Assembly: GCF_000090795.2 (NCBI RefSeq)
Contig: NW_003546507.1
Location: forward strand, 14,635-78,634
Direction: 5' to 3'
DNA length: 64,000 nt
Source of the DNA: Amphimedon queenslandica
Lineage: Eukaryota > Porifera > Demospongiae > Haplosclerida > Niphatidae
Part shown: positions 38,130-48,784 of the stretch, in pieces
Layout of the letters: every line of letters begins with the position of its first letter
Position numbering within the stretch: the stretch's first letter is position 1
Notes under the pieces: model-generated
Seen by the model: the letters and a program-made list of their open reading frames with translations, nothing else
What the model was told of the DNA's origin: nothing
The model's database searches: none
Position numbers and translations under genes: made by a program

Positions 38130-39722
38130 TAATAATAATAATAATTGTTTCTTTTTTCTTTCTATGTACAGGGTCCTCCCTTTTTGTCCCCCTTTTGCCT
38201 GTTTTGTGTCTTTCTTAGAATAATAATAATAATGAATATTCATTAGTACCTGACAGGCTGCTACTTGCAATAAAGCATCCAGCAGTGCTTCCGGTTGATC
38301 AACACTACCAGAGATTTTAGCATTAGCCAGTTCAGTCTATAAAAGAACAAGAATTATTATTATCGTTTTTATTTTTGCTTTTTTGCTTGGGTGCCATTGT
38401 TGTTGTTGTTGTTGTTGTTGTTTATTGATAATAATTTGTTTACTTTAAAGGTATCAACGTTGTCAGTTAAGTCCAGTCGATGCCTAAAGGCGTAAGTATA
38501 TTCACAATCATTCTCAGCCACTGCTGGATAATCAGCAGCACAGGAGAAATTAGTACTAAAAGAAGGAGAAGGTAGAGATATTGAATTCAATGACAATGAG
38601 TGTTATAATTGGTATTAGCTGAACTAGGTGATTCATTCGTGGGGATTTAATATTATTGGTGGCTGATGGTTTTATGAATTTCACTATTTAATTTTAATGT
38701 GAGCGTTGCTCAATGATACGTGAGATAAAATTGCTGACTGTCATCCAAGAATTAATTATCACAGCCAAATAATACTCCTGCCAAGAAATAATAGTGTATT
38801 TACCTTACTATTAAAATATTATTATTATTATTATTATTATTTTTTTTTTATTTTTTTTTATACATACTTTCTGTCAATGAAAGGCGAGACTGGCTTATCA
38901 ATGAATGAGCCAAAACCAATCCTAAACTCATCAGTAAGATTCTGCATCTGCCTCACTGTAAACACATAGAATGAATAGTAAATTTATCATAAAATAAAAT
39001 AAAAATAGCAAATTATAATAATTATTTGTGCTTTTCTCCTTACCTAGCTCATCTGAGAACATCCTCAAGTTTTGAAGATCATCTCTCATAGTGAATGAGA
39101 GGTCCATTAGTATGTACATGTCTACTGATATTGAGCTGGGAGGAGAGACACTGATGTTAAAAGATTGAGGGAGCCCTGGCCTCAAGGAAAGGGAGACAAG
39201 CTGAGGAGTAACTGTTGGATCAGAAGAATTTAGTGTATCTTCCTTTAAAGAGACAGAGAGAGGGAGAGAGAGGGGGAGAGAGAGAACGAAAGAAAGAAAG
39301 AGAGGATAGAATTGAAGGAAAGGTGTTAAATGAATAAGAGATGTAGTTCCTTTTGTTCTATTCCTTTCATATTACCTTATCTATTGTTCCCATTGGATTA
39401 ACTACATTGCTGCAGCCTCCAAGAGATGAAGAAAGCAAGTCAGCTCTTCGACATAAACCAATTGGCTCCAACTGACTATTGAACTGAGACGCCAACCGAT
39501 TAAAAACACTCTATACAATAAATAAACAATTTAGCATCATTCATTAGTGATCAATTATTATAGATGAATGGTCTGCAATGCATTAGCTGTAGGAAGATAT
39601 GCAATACTATAGTGATACTTACTGGGTCATTGCACCACGAACAGGAGGAATTCTTGGTTATGCAGTCAGTGCATGTAACCAAACTTTCACAATCTTTAAA
39701 GAAGAAAAAGAAAAGGAGAAGG

Positions 39723-39757
<35 letters not shown>

Positions 39758-40194
39758 GAGTGAAAAAATAAGCAGAGAGATTAATTGTCATTCCATGTAT
39801 ACAATATTGAAATATTGCCTTGTCTATGTACACAAATTAGTAACATGATACTGGGTACAATCATATCTGTGGTCCAATTAGAGCAAGTACTGTCTGTGCT
39901 GTTATTAGAAGGAAAATGTATAAATAAGTGAATTAGTCTGTAATCTAATTTATGATATAGTCACCTATACTGGAGTTGTGTACAATGTCATGTTGTTGAG
40001 TAATGGTTGGATTAATGTATAGTTGTACTCTATCATAGTGGAATGCTGTCCACACATGGTGTCAACTATCAGTCATCTTGTTTGTCACAATGATACAGGA
40101 TATGTGCATTAGTCTGTATGCTGGACTTACCCTGCGCTGTGGAGTGGCTTATAATGCAGAGAAGAGCTAGGAATAGTCCCCAGGAACGAGGCAT
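33757..40194 (-). CDS. Integrin beta subunit, complete
   Basis: Known role: transmembrane adhesion receptor pairing with an integrin alpha chain. Seen on the minus strand, in order: signal peptide MPRSWGLFLALLCIISHSTA (exon 40131-40194); PSI domain with CTDCITKNSSCSWC (39623-39693); hybrid/beta-A region with MIDAS/ADMIDAS DLSFTMRDDL (about 39075), the disulfide loop NFSCAADYP...NDC, VLVLTDGDYHMALDGK (about 37975) and IIPIFAV; cysteine-rich I-EGF repeats (about 35210-36720); beta-tail; a transmembrane helix (IFVIPLVVTIGIILLAIIVI, about 34300); and a cytoplasmic tail with EYLEFRAWKKS, NPLF and NPKYRP, the proximal and distal NPxF/Y docking motifs for talin/kindlin. It has more than a dozen small exons. 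Odd: the MIDAS reads DxSxT instead of DxSxS. Introns carry the 178-bp repeat and a TIR element. Divergent with Bora. Confidence 0.95.
34876..34941. repeat. (TTA)n microsatellite in an integrin beta intron
   Basis: A nearly pure trinucleotide run of about 22 units. A second, (AAT)n, lies at about 36152-36205, and (GA)n at about 35080-35175, all intronic. Confidence 0.85.
36225..36445. repeat. 178-bp family fragment in an integrin beta intron
   Basis: It contains CTCAAAAATTATTTGTCGGA, ATCAGCTCAAACTTTCTACA and CATAAGAACATCAATA followed by AAAATGTAATAAAAA, preceded by a reversed partial copy. It ends inside the intron next to the exon at about 36490. Confidence 0.7.
37400..37574. repeat. Short TIR element related to the 61-bp family
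   Basis: It starts TACAGTGTAGCCTCTATATA and ends in the inverted form (GACTACTATACTGTA). The interior matches 23111-23274 in reverse, including GGTACACTAGGTCCTGTCCG. It is in an integrin beta intron. Confidence 0.7.
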
Positions 40195-40645
40195 GTCTAT
40201 AAACAACAAAAATGTGATAATTATTATAAACTAACAATTATTATTTAAAAAATAGATATTCTTTTGGTATGTTTCAATAGCTAAGGCTTACTGGTTTTCA
40301 CTTCAGCTTTTTCGTTGCTCTTTTCTTTTTGTACAGTGCTACGTAGTAAGCTCTCAGTCTAGCCTCGCTTATTCTGGTGGGAGAGAAAGGAGTGCTGCTG
40401 GTGGAATCACTGGAATGCGGAATTGCATTGGAATGAGTAGGCGCGGCAATATTCCCGGGAACAATGATCGGAATGAAGGAAGTGCCCCGCCTTTTTCGCC
40501 GGGAAATTTAAATTTTGCGTGGGTATTTTCAAATGAAGAAGGTGGAGATTTGAAATTTGAACGACCAGAGACAGTTCCATCAGTTCCATCAAACTCCCCA
40601 AAGACCCTCTCACTCTCTCTCTCCCTCCATTCATTTAATAGTAGG
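40195..40645. promoter_or_regulatory. Shared integrin beta/Bora divergent promoter
   Basis: A 451-bp spacer between divergent start codons. The Bora frame stays open leftward to an ATG at 40415, but that stretch is CT-rich and lacks family similarity, so it is taken as leader. AATGG/GGAATG words are frequent near 40405-40475; no confident factor site is named. Confidence 0.45.
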
Positions 40646-43600
40646 ATGATGTCTTCGGGGGCTACCACCAATGGCGGGATCAACCCGTTCACATCAGAAG
40701 AGAGGGAGAACTTCCCCGAGTGGAGTCCTCTCTTTTCAAAGAACTCTAGTACTCCGTCAAATTTAAAAGTAATGGAGAGTTTCACAGCCCCCCTATTATT
40801 AAACGGGGTTTACATTGCGCCTGTATTTATTTAAAATCTCTATTTTTCTTTTTTTAGCAAAAGAAGACTTTCCACTGGTCGATAGATCAAATGGCGAAAC
40901 TTGTTAGTTTTTTCATTAATTAGGAGGCGTCTAATTTTCCTTCTTTTTTGTAGAAACCGGTTGACATAGCAACTAGTCCTGCCTCTCTAGCTATCACCAA
41001 TGTAATGAGGTATAATATTATAATTGTACGGTTTTGGTGTTATTATTATTATTATCTTAACTTCTCCTCTTGCCCCTCCTACTTTTAGCCCCCATGATAA
41101 TCCTGTGGCACAGAAGAAGGCTGACGAGGTGAGAGAGAGAGAGAGGGGGAGAGGGGAAAGAGAGAGAGAGAAGAGAGGAAGGAGAAATATAATGCTCTAC
41201 AAATTTGACAATTAAAGATAATTACCAACTCTTGATAAACCCTATCATTTTTAACCATATACAGCACATCAATACATTGTCTCATATTTGCTAAATTAAA
41301 AACTGGCAATCACTACATAATTTTAACAACCGATTCCCCGAAATTTAGCTCCACTCCAGAATTACCCGTTACACAGTGTTGGTTGTATTTAAACTATATT
41401 AACACATGATGTGTCATCTTTATTGCCTTGCTTTTATCTTGTTAACAATTAGTATTAATAGAGATACAAACAATTATTTCTTGAGTATTGTTATACCTTT
41501 TGAATGTCATCAGTTTAATATAAACAGAATCACAGCACACAAATTCCGCTAGTCGCTAATTAATTATGTATTGTATGTACATGTATATCATATGACATCA
41601 ATCACTGATCATGTGACATCAATCAATGATCACGTGACATCAATCACTGATTATGTGATTTAAAAATAATTGTTGTTTTCTTTAGTATTTTTCTCAAAGG
41701 AACATTCTTCCTTCTCCATGGACGGGTGGAGGGAATGGTCCCATTGCTAAAGCTAAACACGTCACCTTCTCCCCATTGCCTCCCACTACCTCCTGTGAGT
41801 CTCATTAATTCATTAATTAATAGGGTCTTACCCCTCCCTCTCTCCCCCATATACAGATTACAATGATGAAGATACTAAGAAAGTTGATGGTAAGGAAAGT
41901 TTTCCAAAAGTATTATTCAAATTATTCAATTTTTAAAAGAAAAATTCACATTATTACATACACATACATAATACATACATATTTTAATGCTCATATTTAT
42001 TTATTTATTTATTTATTTAATTGTTTATTTATTACTATTTTTAGCTTCTACTCAGACATGCCTTACTTTACCAGTGGATTTAGATCTAGAGAAGATATTA
42101 GGTGAGAACTATAATGCCGAAGAAACCCCACCTGCTACTATCATCATTTCCCTCCTTTAGGTCAAGAGTACTACACTGGAGAGGACAACAGCTTCACTCT
42201 TCGAAGGAAACTCTTTGGTCACCCTCAGAGAGAGAGCGAGAGCAGTCAAACGTCACGAGACAACTCTTACATAGAACCAAAAACTCATGACACACAGTAA
42301 GCCTCGTTGTGGTGGGTGTGGTTACCACGCCCATTTTAGGTTATCATCGACACCCCTTCGCTCCTCGCCGCTCTCCCCAGCCGTCTTCATTACAAAATTA
42401 TCGTCTGAAGGTGCAACTCCTCCTCCTCTATCCTCGTCCTTTCTAGAAAAAGGTTCTTCCCCACTTCTTTCTCCGATTAAAAGCGGCGATGGTCTTCAGT
42501 TATCTCCTATAATGACTGATAAGAGAAATGGGAGTGGTCTTTCGTCTGCCCCACCTATCTCTCCGCCTTTATCTCCAATTCTTTCTTCTGCAACCGCTAC
42601 TTGTACTAGTGGTGGTGCCGATACAGCTGGTGATAGTGTGGGTGTGGCTCTTAATAATGAATTAAACGGCTCATATACTTGTAGTACAGCCGATGAAGGC
42701 AACGATGAATCATCTCCTATAGTGCAGTCTAAACTAAGTACGTAGGTATATCCTATATCTTAATGTATTATACATGTACAAGTACAGTTTGTGCTACCGT
42801 AATTTTATTATTTTGCAAGTTAATATTTTTTAGCTTTTGTATAAATTTCATTGATTACAATTTTTATTATTAAATTTTAATATGACTGGGTCCTAATTCT
42901 TTCCTTCAGTTAAAAGACGTGTCATGTCCCCTAGAGGCAGTCCTGTCTATAAACAGCAGTGTATCTACCATAGTCCAGCCTCCCCTGATGTACCCCTCTT
43001 ACCCCCGGCCACTGATCCCCTCGTTCCCCCCTCTCTCCTCCATCTCTCGGACCTCCAATCGGAAAATGACGACAGTGCGGTTTTTCCCTCCTCCTCCTCT
43101 ACTTCCCTACCTCACAGCACTTGTTCGACATATTTTAAAAACCTCGCACTTGAAGAGACTGTCGATAGAGTTCTTACATCAGGTGTATCCTCATCTTGGC
43201 AGCCAAATATACACTCGACGATGCTGGAGGGTGCTAAGGGTGGGGTTGCCCCACCTATTTTTAATTCCGTGTCCGGTACAATCGATTCTGGTGTGGGGGT
43301 TTCAGATATGTCCGTTCCTGCTAGGACCACGCCTGTAACTTCCGCTGGTTCTTCTCCTGTTCCTCCTCTTCCTCATTCTCTTTTACCGTCTCGTCTTAAG
43401 TTGTCTTCGGTGATGGCCACACCCACTGGTCGCTATGAGAAATCTCCATTTGCTCCTGAGCTAGTCAGGAAGAAGAATTATTTCAAAGCAAAGTTGAATT
43501 TTAAAAGTATGTACCTACATTTTCTGATACATATTGATGTCCTTATGCTGTGTAGAAAGTTTGAGCTGATTCTGACCTCAATTTTTCAAGTTATGTTCAT

Positions 43601-44404
43601 TTTAAGAAAACGCCAAAATTCTAAACAATACCCAAGGCTATAGCCCATGGTTTTTTCCAAAAAATGGCTCCGAAATCACCCCAAATTTTTATTACATTTT
43701 TTGATACTTATTGATGTCCTTATGCTGTATAGAAAGTTTGAGCTGATTCCGACCTCAATTTTTTAAGTTACAACCATTTTAAGGAAACGCCAAAATTCTA
43801 AACAATACCCAAGGCTATAGCCCATGGTTTTTTCCAAAAAATGACTAAAAAATGACCCCCCATTTTTATTACATTTTAAAATACATATTGATGTCCTTGT
43901 GCTGTGTAGAAAGTTTGAGTTGATTCCGACTTCAATTTTTCAAGTTACGGCCATTTTAAGAAAACGCCCAAAATTTGAAAAATACCCAAGGCTATAGCCC
44001 ATGGTTTTTTCCAAAAAAATGACTAAAAAATGACCCCCAATTTTTATTACATTTTTTGATACATATTAAAGTCTCCATGCTGTGTAGCAAGTTTGAGCTG
44101 ATTTTGACAAGAAATTGTTGAGTTATGACCATTTTAAAAATAGGCCAGTTTTGAAAAATACCCAAGGCTATAGCCCATGGTTTTTTTCCAAAAAATGACT
44201 AAAAAATGACCCCCAATTTTATTACATTTTTGATACATATTGATGTCCTTATGCTCTGCAGAAAGTATGAACTGAATAATTTATTATCCAGCTGCACTTT
44301 GCGATCAAATTTAAATGTCTCATTTAATCTTAGGTCCTGTGAAACAGGTCCCAATGAGGACTCCTTTACATGAACACAATTTGTCTCTGTCTCCTTGTTT
44401 GTGA
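40646..44404 (+). CDS. BORA: Protein aurora borealis (Bora), 554 aa
   Basis: Known role: cofactor that lets Aurora A phosphorylate Plk1 at mitotic entry. Eleven exons: 40646-40768, 40858-40902, 40954-41009, 41089-41128, 41686-41794, 41857-41889, 42045-42101, 42161-42296, 42340-42737, 42910-43506 and 44334-44404, exactly 555 codons with the stop; human Bora has 559 residues. Seen: INPFTSEE, the hallmark KTFHWSIDQMAKLKPVDI (FxW-type Aurora/Plk segment), NILPSPWTG, ASTQTCLTLPVDLDLEKIL and NSFTLRRKLFG in the same order as the human protein, then a Ser/Pro-rich disordered part with many SP/TP sites (IKRRVMSPRGSPVYKQQ, STPLRSSPLSP). The start is one of two adjacent ATGs. The last intron is filled by the 178-bp repeat. 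Divergent with integrin beta. Confidence 0.93.
43508..44285. repeat. 178-bp tandem family, about 5 copies, reverse orientation (Bora last intron)
   Basis: ATGTCCTTATGCTGTGTAGA-type landmarks recur near 43540, 43718, 43895, 44075 and 44245; each unit has CCCAAGGCTATAGCCCATGG. Orientation is opposite to the copies at 4.6 and 26 kb. Confidence 0.85.
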
Positions 44405-45896
44405 TGTGTGGGCGTGGCTAACTCCTCCCCCTAACTACTCTCTATTTGTTGTTCTGTTTTGCATCTCACAAAGAAAAGTATATTATTATCAAAGTGCACA
44501 AATACTTATTTATTAGTAATTTTTACTACTTTAAAAAAATTAACTTATTCATAGATTGATAGACCATGTGTTTAGAGTATGCGGAGATATACTGAAATGC
44601 GAATTTTTAACCCTTTATCTTATCCATTAGTTTAAGTATGAAGGCATGTGTTGCCTAGTGAGTACATTTCTCGTTAAACTGAGCTCTTTATATAGAGCAG
44701 TGATGGTATAACTGACACTAAGCACACACACACACATACTGCTTGATGATTTAATATATTTATTTTCCTTATAAGAGTCAAACTGAGATAATTGTGAGAG
44801 AGAAGCAGACTATGTCCTTTTTCAGTCATAAACTCAACAGTTCAGTTGTTTATGATCCTCCTATTTCTCAGTTTGGCTATGCTTGTTAACTTTCAATGAA
44901 AGCAGTCAGTCAGTCTGTACCATCAAATGTATCAACGTGTCTTTTACTAAATATAACATACACTCATAAAATTTTGGTATGTGGTATATATTTAAAAGGT
45001 ATATATCTCTTTACAAGGTAATTGTAGTCTTGCTTGTGTAGGGAATATTTTTCTAAGGAATAGAATTATATTCTCAGAATTAGCTGTAAGTTCCCTGAAA
45101 AAGAGCATAGCTTTGCTGTTGTCATAAACGATGCACTCTATTGATCAAGCACTTTATCTCTAATTGTTGTAAATCACCTGCTAGTGATAGTTATCTGATT
45201 CTATCTATATATGTGTCTATCTACGGCTTCTACGCTACCACCCACCCACGCAGTTTCTCATTGACCGATAAAGGTTTATACACAATTTATATAGACTTCC
45301 TGTTGCTTCGCTGCCGACTAAGAGCCAATACTTCTAACAAGCTCAGTAGTCCTGATCTATCATGGTCTATGCTGATTAGACATTCCTTATTTTAGCAAGC
45401 TTCCTTGTTTGTTGTCTAAGACATAATGGCTGATGATCCTGCTAGCTATGCTAGCTTCCAGACTGTATTCCTTCCCCCCCTTTAATTCAAGTCATGACTG
45501 CTAATTGCTTTAAGCTGGCCCTACTGTATGCTTAGTCCTGTATTGTCTTTAACTAAGAAGGTATTATAGTATTTCTAGTTGTCACTATTATTACTCATAA
45601 TATTTATAGTTCTGTGTAATATAATAGCACATTTCTGCTATAGTCTTGACCATAAAAGGTAGCGACAGGTATGTATCATTAATGAATAATTGATTGGTGC
45701 CAGTACTAGCTATATTGCACAACCTTCCATTCTCTTATATTTTATTAACAACTCCATATTGTTAATGTAACTGCTACTTAAAATGGTAAGTGTTAAACTG
45801 TCTTCTAATAAGAACTGAAGAAGAAGTAGCTCGGTATACAGCTACAGGATACAGCAAGAAAGAAATACTTGAGATAAAAGATATCAGTCCTTAGTT
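44405..45896. other. Intergenic spacer between Bora and the CNB-like gene
   Basis: About 1.5 kb of AT-rich sequence with a (CA)n near 44725. Small open frames such as the one at 45141-45395 show no family features. No repeat family seen elsewhere in the window is recognised here. Confidence 0.5.
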
Positions 45897-48105
45897 ATGG
45901 CAGCACTAAAGCCTATTATTAAGAAGGTCCAGATTCACCTGCAACTGGGTGGTTCGTTGAACAATGGTCCTGCAAAAGCTAAGGAACTTTATGATGAGCT
46001 GACAAAGCTGAAGCCATTTCTTTTCCATAGCAACATTAGTACAGGTAATAAGAATGTGAGCTAATTATTATTAGTTCTGAGAATATAATACATCATTGTA
46101 TTGATAGCAGAAACCTTTATGGCTAGCTTTATAATGAGGACACCTTTATAATGAGGACATTTTGTGATGTCCCAATTGATACAAGCCTATACAAAAGTAC
46201 CTCTGAAATGAGGACACTTCTGTATTAAGGATAGGTAGTGTGGGCCCAATGGTGTCCTTAATAAAGAGGCTACACTGTACATGTATTAAGGACAGGTAGT
46301 TTGGGCCCAATGGTGTCCTTAGTAAAGAGGCTACACTGTACATGTATTAAGGACAGGTAGTGTGGGCCCAATGGTGTCCTTAATAAAGAGGCTACACTGT
46401 ACATGTATTAAGGACAGGTAGTGTGGGCATATCTTTAATAAAGAGACTATACTTGCATGTACTTGCGAGTGCTCTGTTGTACTTTCACCCACTCATTCAT
46501 AAAGTTACACTAGTCTATTACTACTTTAGTCAATTTTCTTATCTGCTGAGTGTATAAAGAGTGATCTAGCGTGGAATTCACAATTATTAAATATCGTTTG
46601 TATAGATGCATTACAAAGTCTATCATGGGACGGAGTTAGGGAGGCACATGAGCCAAAGACGGTCCTCTGGCTTCAAGACGAATGCATTGACAAGTAAATA
46701 AAAAGCTGTATAGTCTACCCTGCATGACTTGATTTCCTGCTCTCTATTACATTGTTGTGTTTAGTCTGTACTGATATCATTAGACCCATGCTTCCAATTC
46801 CTTTTAGTTTGTGTATACTTACATGTGGCTACACAAATTATGTTTGATTAACCTCTTGTCATCTAATTTCTTTCCATGTTTGTTACTAATTATCAATTGA
46901 ACTCTTTAATCTTTTTCCCCTTTCTTTCGCTCTCTCTCACCCATCCTCTCTCATCGTGTAGGTTTTACATTCTCCTTCGCGGTTCTATCTCGGTCTATCT
47001 TGATCCCGAGTCTGATCTGAGTCTCAGTGATACGTCCGCTGCTGCATCACTAGCAGTAGCAGCTGCCACTTCTGGAGGCAGTTCTAGTGCAAAACCACTG
47101 AAAACGGCAGCCAGTAAAAAGAGGCTTAGAGGATACGGGACTGAAATAGACGTGATAAAACCTGGGCAATGTTTTGGCGAGCTTTGTTGTCTCTCTCCGT
47201 CCGATCTCAATAAATCCCCTTTCACCTTCGTGACCAACCAATACACAGAAGTCCTTCTTGTGCACAAAATAACATTCCAGCAGCTACTGCAAGACTATTT
47301 CATATCTTCACTGATTGAGAAAGCATCCTTCTTAATATCGCGCTACCCCATGATCCATTCTTGGGAGATACAGTACCTTTCTTGTCTTTGCAGCGTCATA
47401 AGAGAAAAGAAATATTCACTCGGGGAAGTGGTTGCTACTCAAGGCTCTCCAGTATCTTGCATTTATCTCGTAAAGGAAGGTTTGCTTAAGCTGAGTTTGA
47501 ACACTGATCGGGTTAACTTATCCGAGATTACTTCTAAAATCCATCCACCGATGGGTCTGGTGGCGCAAATACTTAAACTGGAGACCAAGCCAAATCATTC
47601 TAAGAAACCCAAGGTGGTTCCTCGCAAGCGGAAAGAGAAACGAGACTATCAAGGAGAGAAAGAGGCTGTTCTGAGACGCTATCGAATAAAGCAACCAAAC
47701 CTATTGAGGGAGACCCCTATATGTGTATTAACCAATGGAGGGATTGTGAATGGGATAGAGTCAATGTGCGATTTGAAGTACCAATTGTTCACACTGCATG
47801 CAGAGAGCAGCAATCTGGTACTCTACTGCATAAATATAGCTCATTTCAACATGCTCTTTCGGTCTCTCTGCTCTGAAGAGCTCATAGCACATCTACTCCA
47901 GCACGTCCGTCATTGGAGCGAGAGGTTTCAAGACTTGCAGCTGTTTGAGTACCTCCAGCTTTTGTTTGAGCAGCAACTGAGTGAATTGGAAAGAGAGAGG
48001 CTCATGAGAGATGATGAGCGTGACGCTACCCAGCACTCTCATCGCCAACCCTCACATAATCCAGAGGCTCTACCAAGGCTAATAAAAGATTTCATCTGTC
48101 GCTGA
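45897..48105 (+). CDS. Cyclic-nucleotide-binding-like domain protein, 459 aa
   Basis: Three exons: 45897-46044, 46606-46693 and 46962-48105, exactly 460 codons with the stop. Seen: an N-terminal helical part (MAALKPIIKKVQIHLQLGG), then a CNB-type beta-roll: FYILLRGSISVYL, an Ala/Ser-rich insertion (about residues 100-125), GTEIDVIKPGQCFGELCCL, a second roll with YSLGEVVATQGSPVSCIYLV, and C-terminal basic and amphipathic helices ending RLIKDFICR. Known: CNB domains bind cAMP/cGMP through a cassette with FGE and a later Arg before AA(T). Here FGE is kept but the Arg position reads KSPFTF, so nucleotide binding is doubtful. It resembles CNBD1/CNBD2-type orphan proteins of cilia/testis, but I do not assign an orthologue. 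Intron 1 carries a TIR element. Confidence 0.75.
46122..46453. repeat. 61-bp-array TIR element, reverse orientation
   Basis: About three full units plus a degraded one, with words GGACAGGTAGTGTGGGCCCA and AAAGAGGCTACACTGTACAT, in intron 1 of the CNB-like gene. Confidence 0.8.
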
Positions 48106-48363
48106 CCTGTACATGTAGCTTTTAAAGAATAAATGAATAGTTCTCTATAACTTTAATTACAATTTTAGATCATAGCATTAAATTTGTTTGTGTGTATTAA
48201 TTAAGAATTATTGAATTGTCCTGTTAGCAGCTGCAAATTTGAATTAGGTAGACTCTATGGGAAATGGGAGTGTCATCATCATTCGCTCATTAGCTATAGA
48301 CCTCTTTGGGTGAGAATGAATTACGTCAAAGAATGATATACGGCAAGGGGCGTGACTGAGCCT

Positions 48364-48398
48364 GGCCATAGATTGTATTACTAATACAATCTATGGCC
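48364..48398. repeat. Perfect 35-nt palindrome
   Basis: Arms of 17 nt (GGCCATAGATTGTATTA and its complement) flank a single C. It lies in the spacer between the CNB-like gene and the first LPMO-like gene. It could be a hairpin terminal structure or the relic of a small inverted-repeat element. Confidence 0.6.
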
Positions 48399-48784
48399 TG
48401 GCTGACTCTGAAATAATTTTCGTGGACGGCAACTTTCTATGGAGTATGAATGGGCTAATGCAGAAAGCAAGCTCTATTAAAGAATATGCTTCATATTGCA
48501 CCAAATCTCTTTTAGGAGATGCTTAGCAGTGACCATTCTTTCCTCCAACCAGCTTTTGTAGCTTGAAAAAGCTCCATGCCAACGAAAAGAGTCAGTTTTG
48601 CCTTTCTTCGTTCATCCTCCATTGAATCTTGCCGTCCAAAATGGCGGCCAATTATCACCGTAGGTGGATACCGTAATGGACAGTAATAATATTCATAGGC
48701 CACCGTCAATCTCACCTGAAGAGGTCTATAAAGATAGAAAGGAGAGCTCTGCCTTGGCGCCCTCTCCCTTCCAAAGAGAGAAAG
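48399..48784. other. Spacer upstream of LPMO-like gene 1, with MITE end
   Basis: 48634-48675 is a reversed copy of the left end of the 19505-19797 MITE (GTCCAAAATGGCGGCCAATT, then TACCGTA at 48669-48675). The other end of this copy is not clear. It sits about 110 bp before the start codon and may be part of the promoter. Confidence 0.45.

Noticed and set aside
40415-40645. Upstream extension of Bora to an ATG at 40415
   Set aside because: Open but CT-rich at its end, without similarity to Bora, and inside the shared promoter; the start near the conserved INPF segment is preferred.
48512-48715. Minus-strand frame of 67 residues
   Set aside because: It overlaps the MITE end upstream of LPMO-like gene 1 and has no family features.
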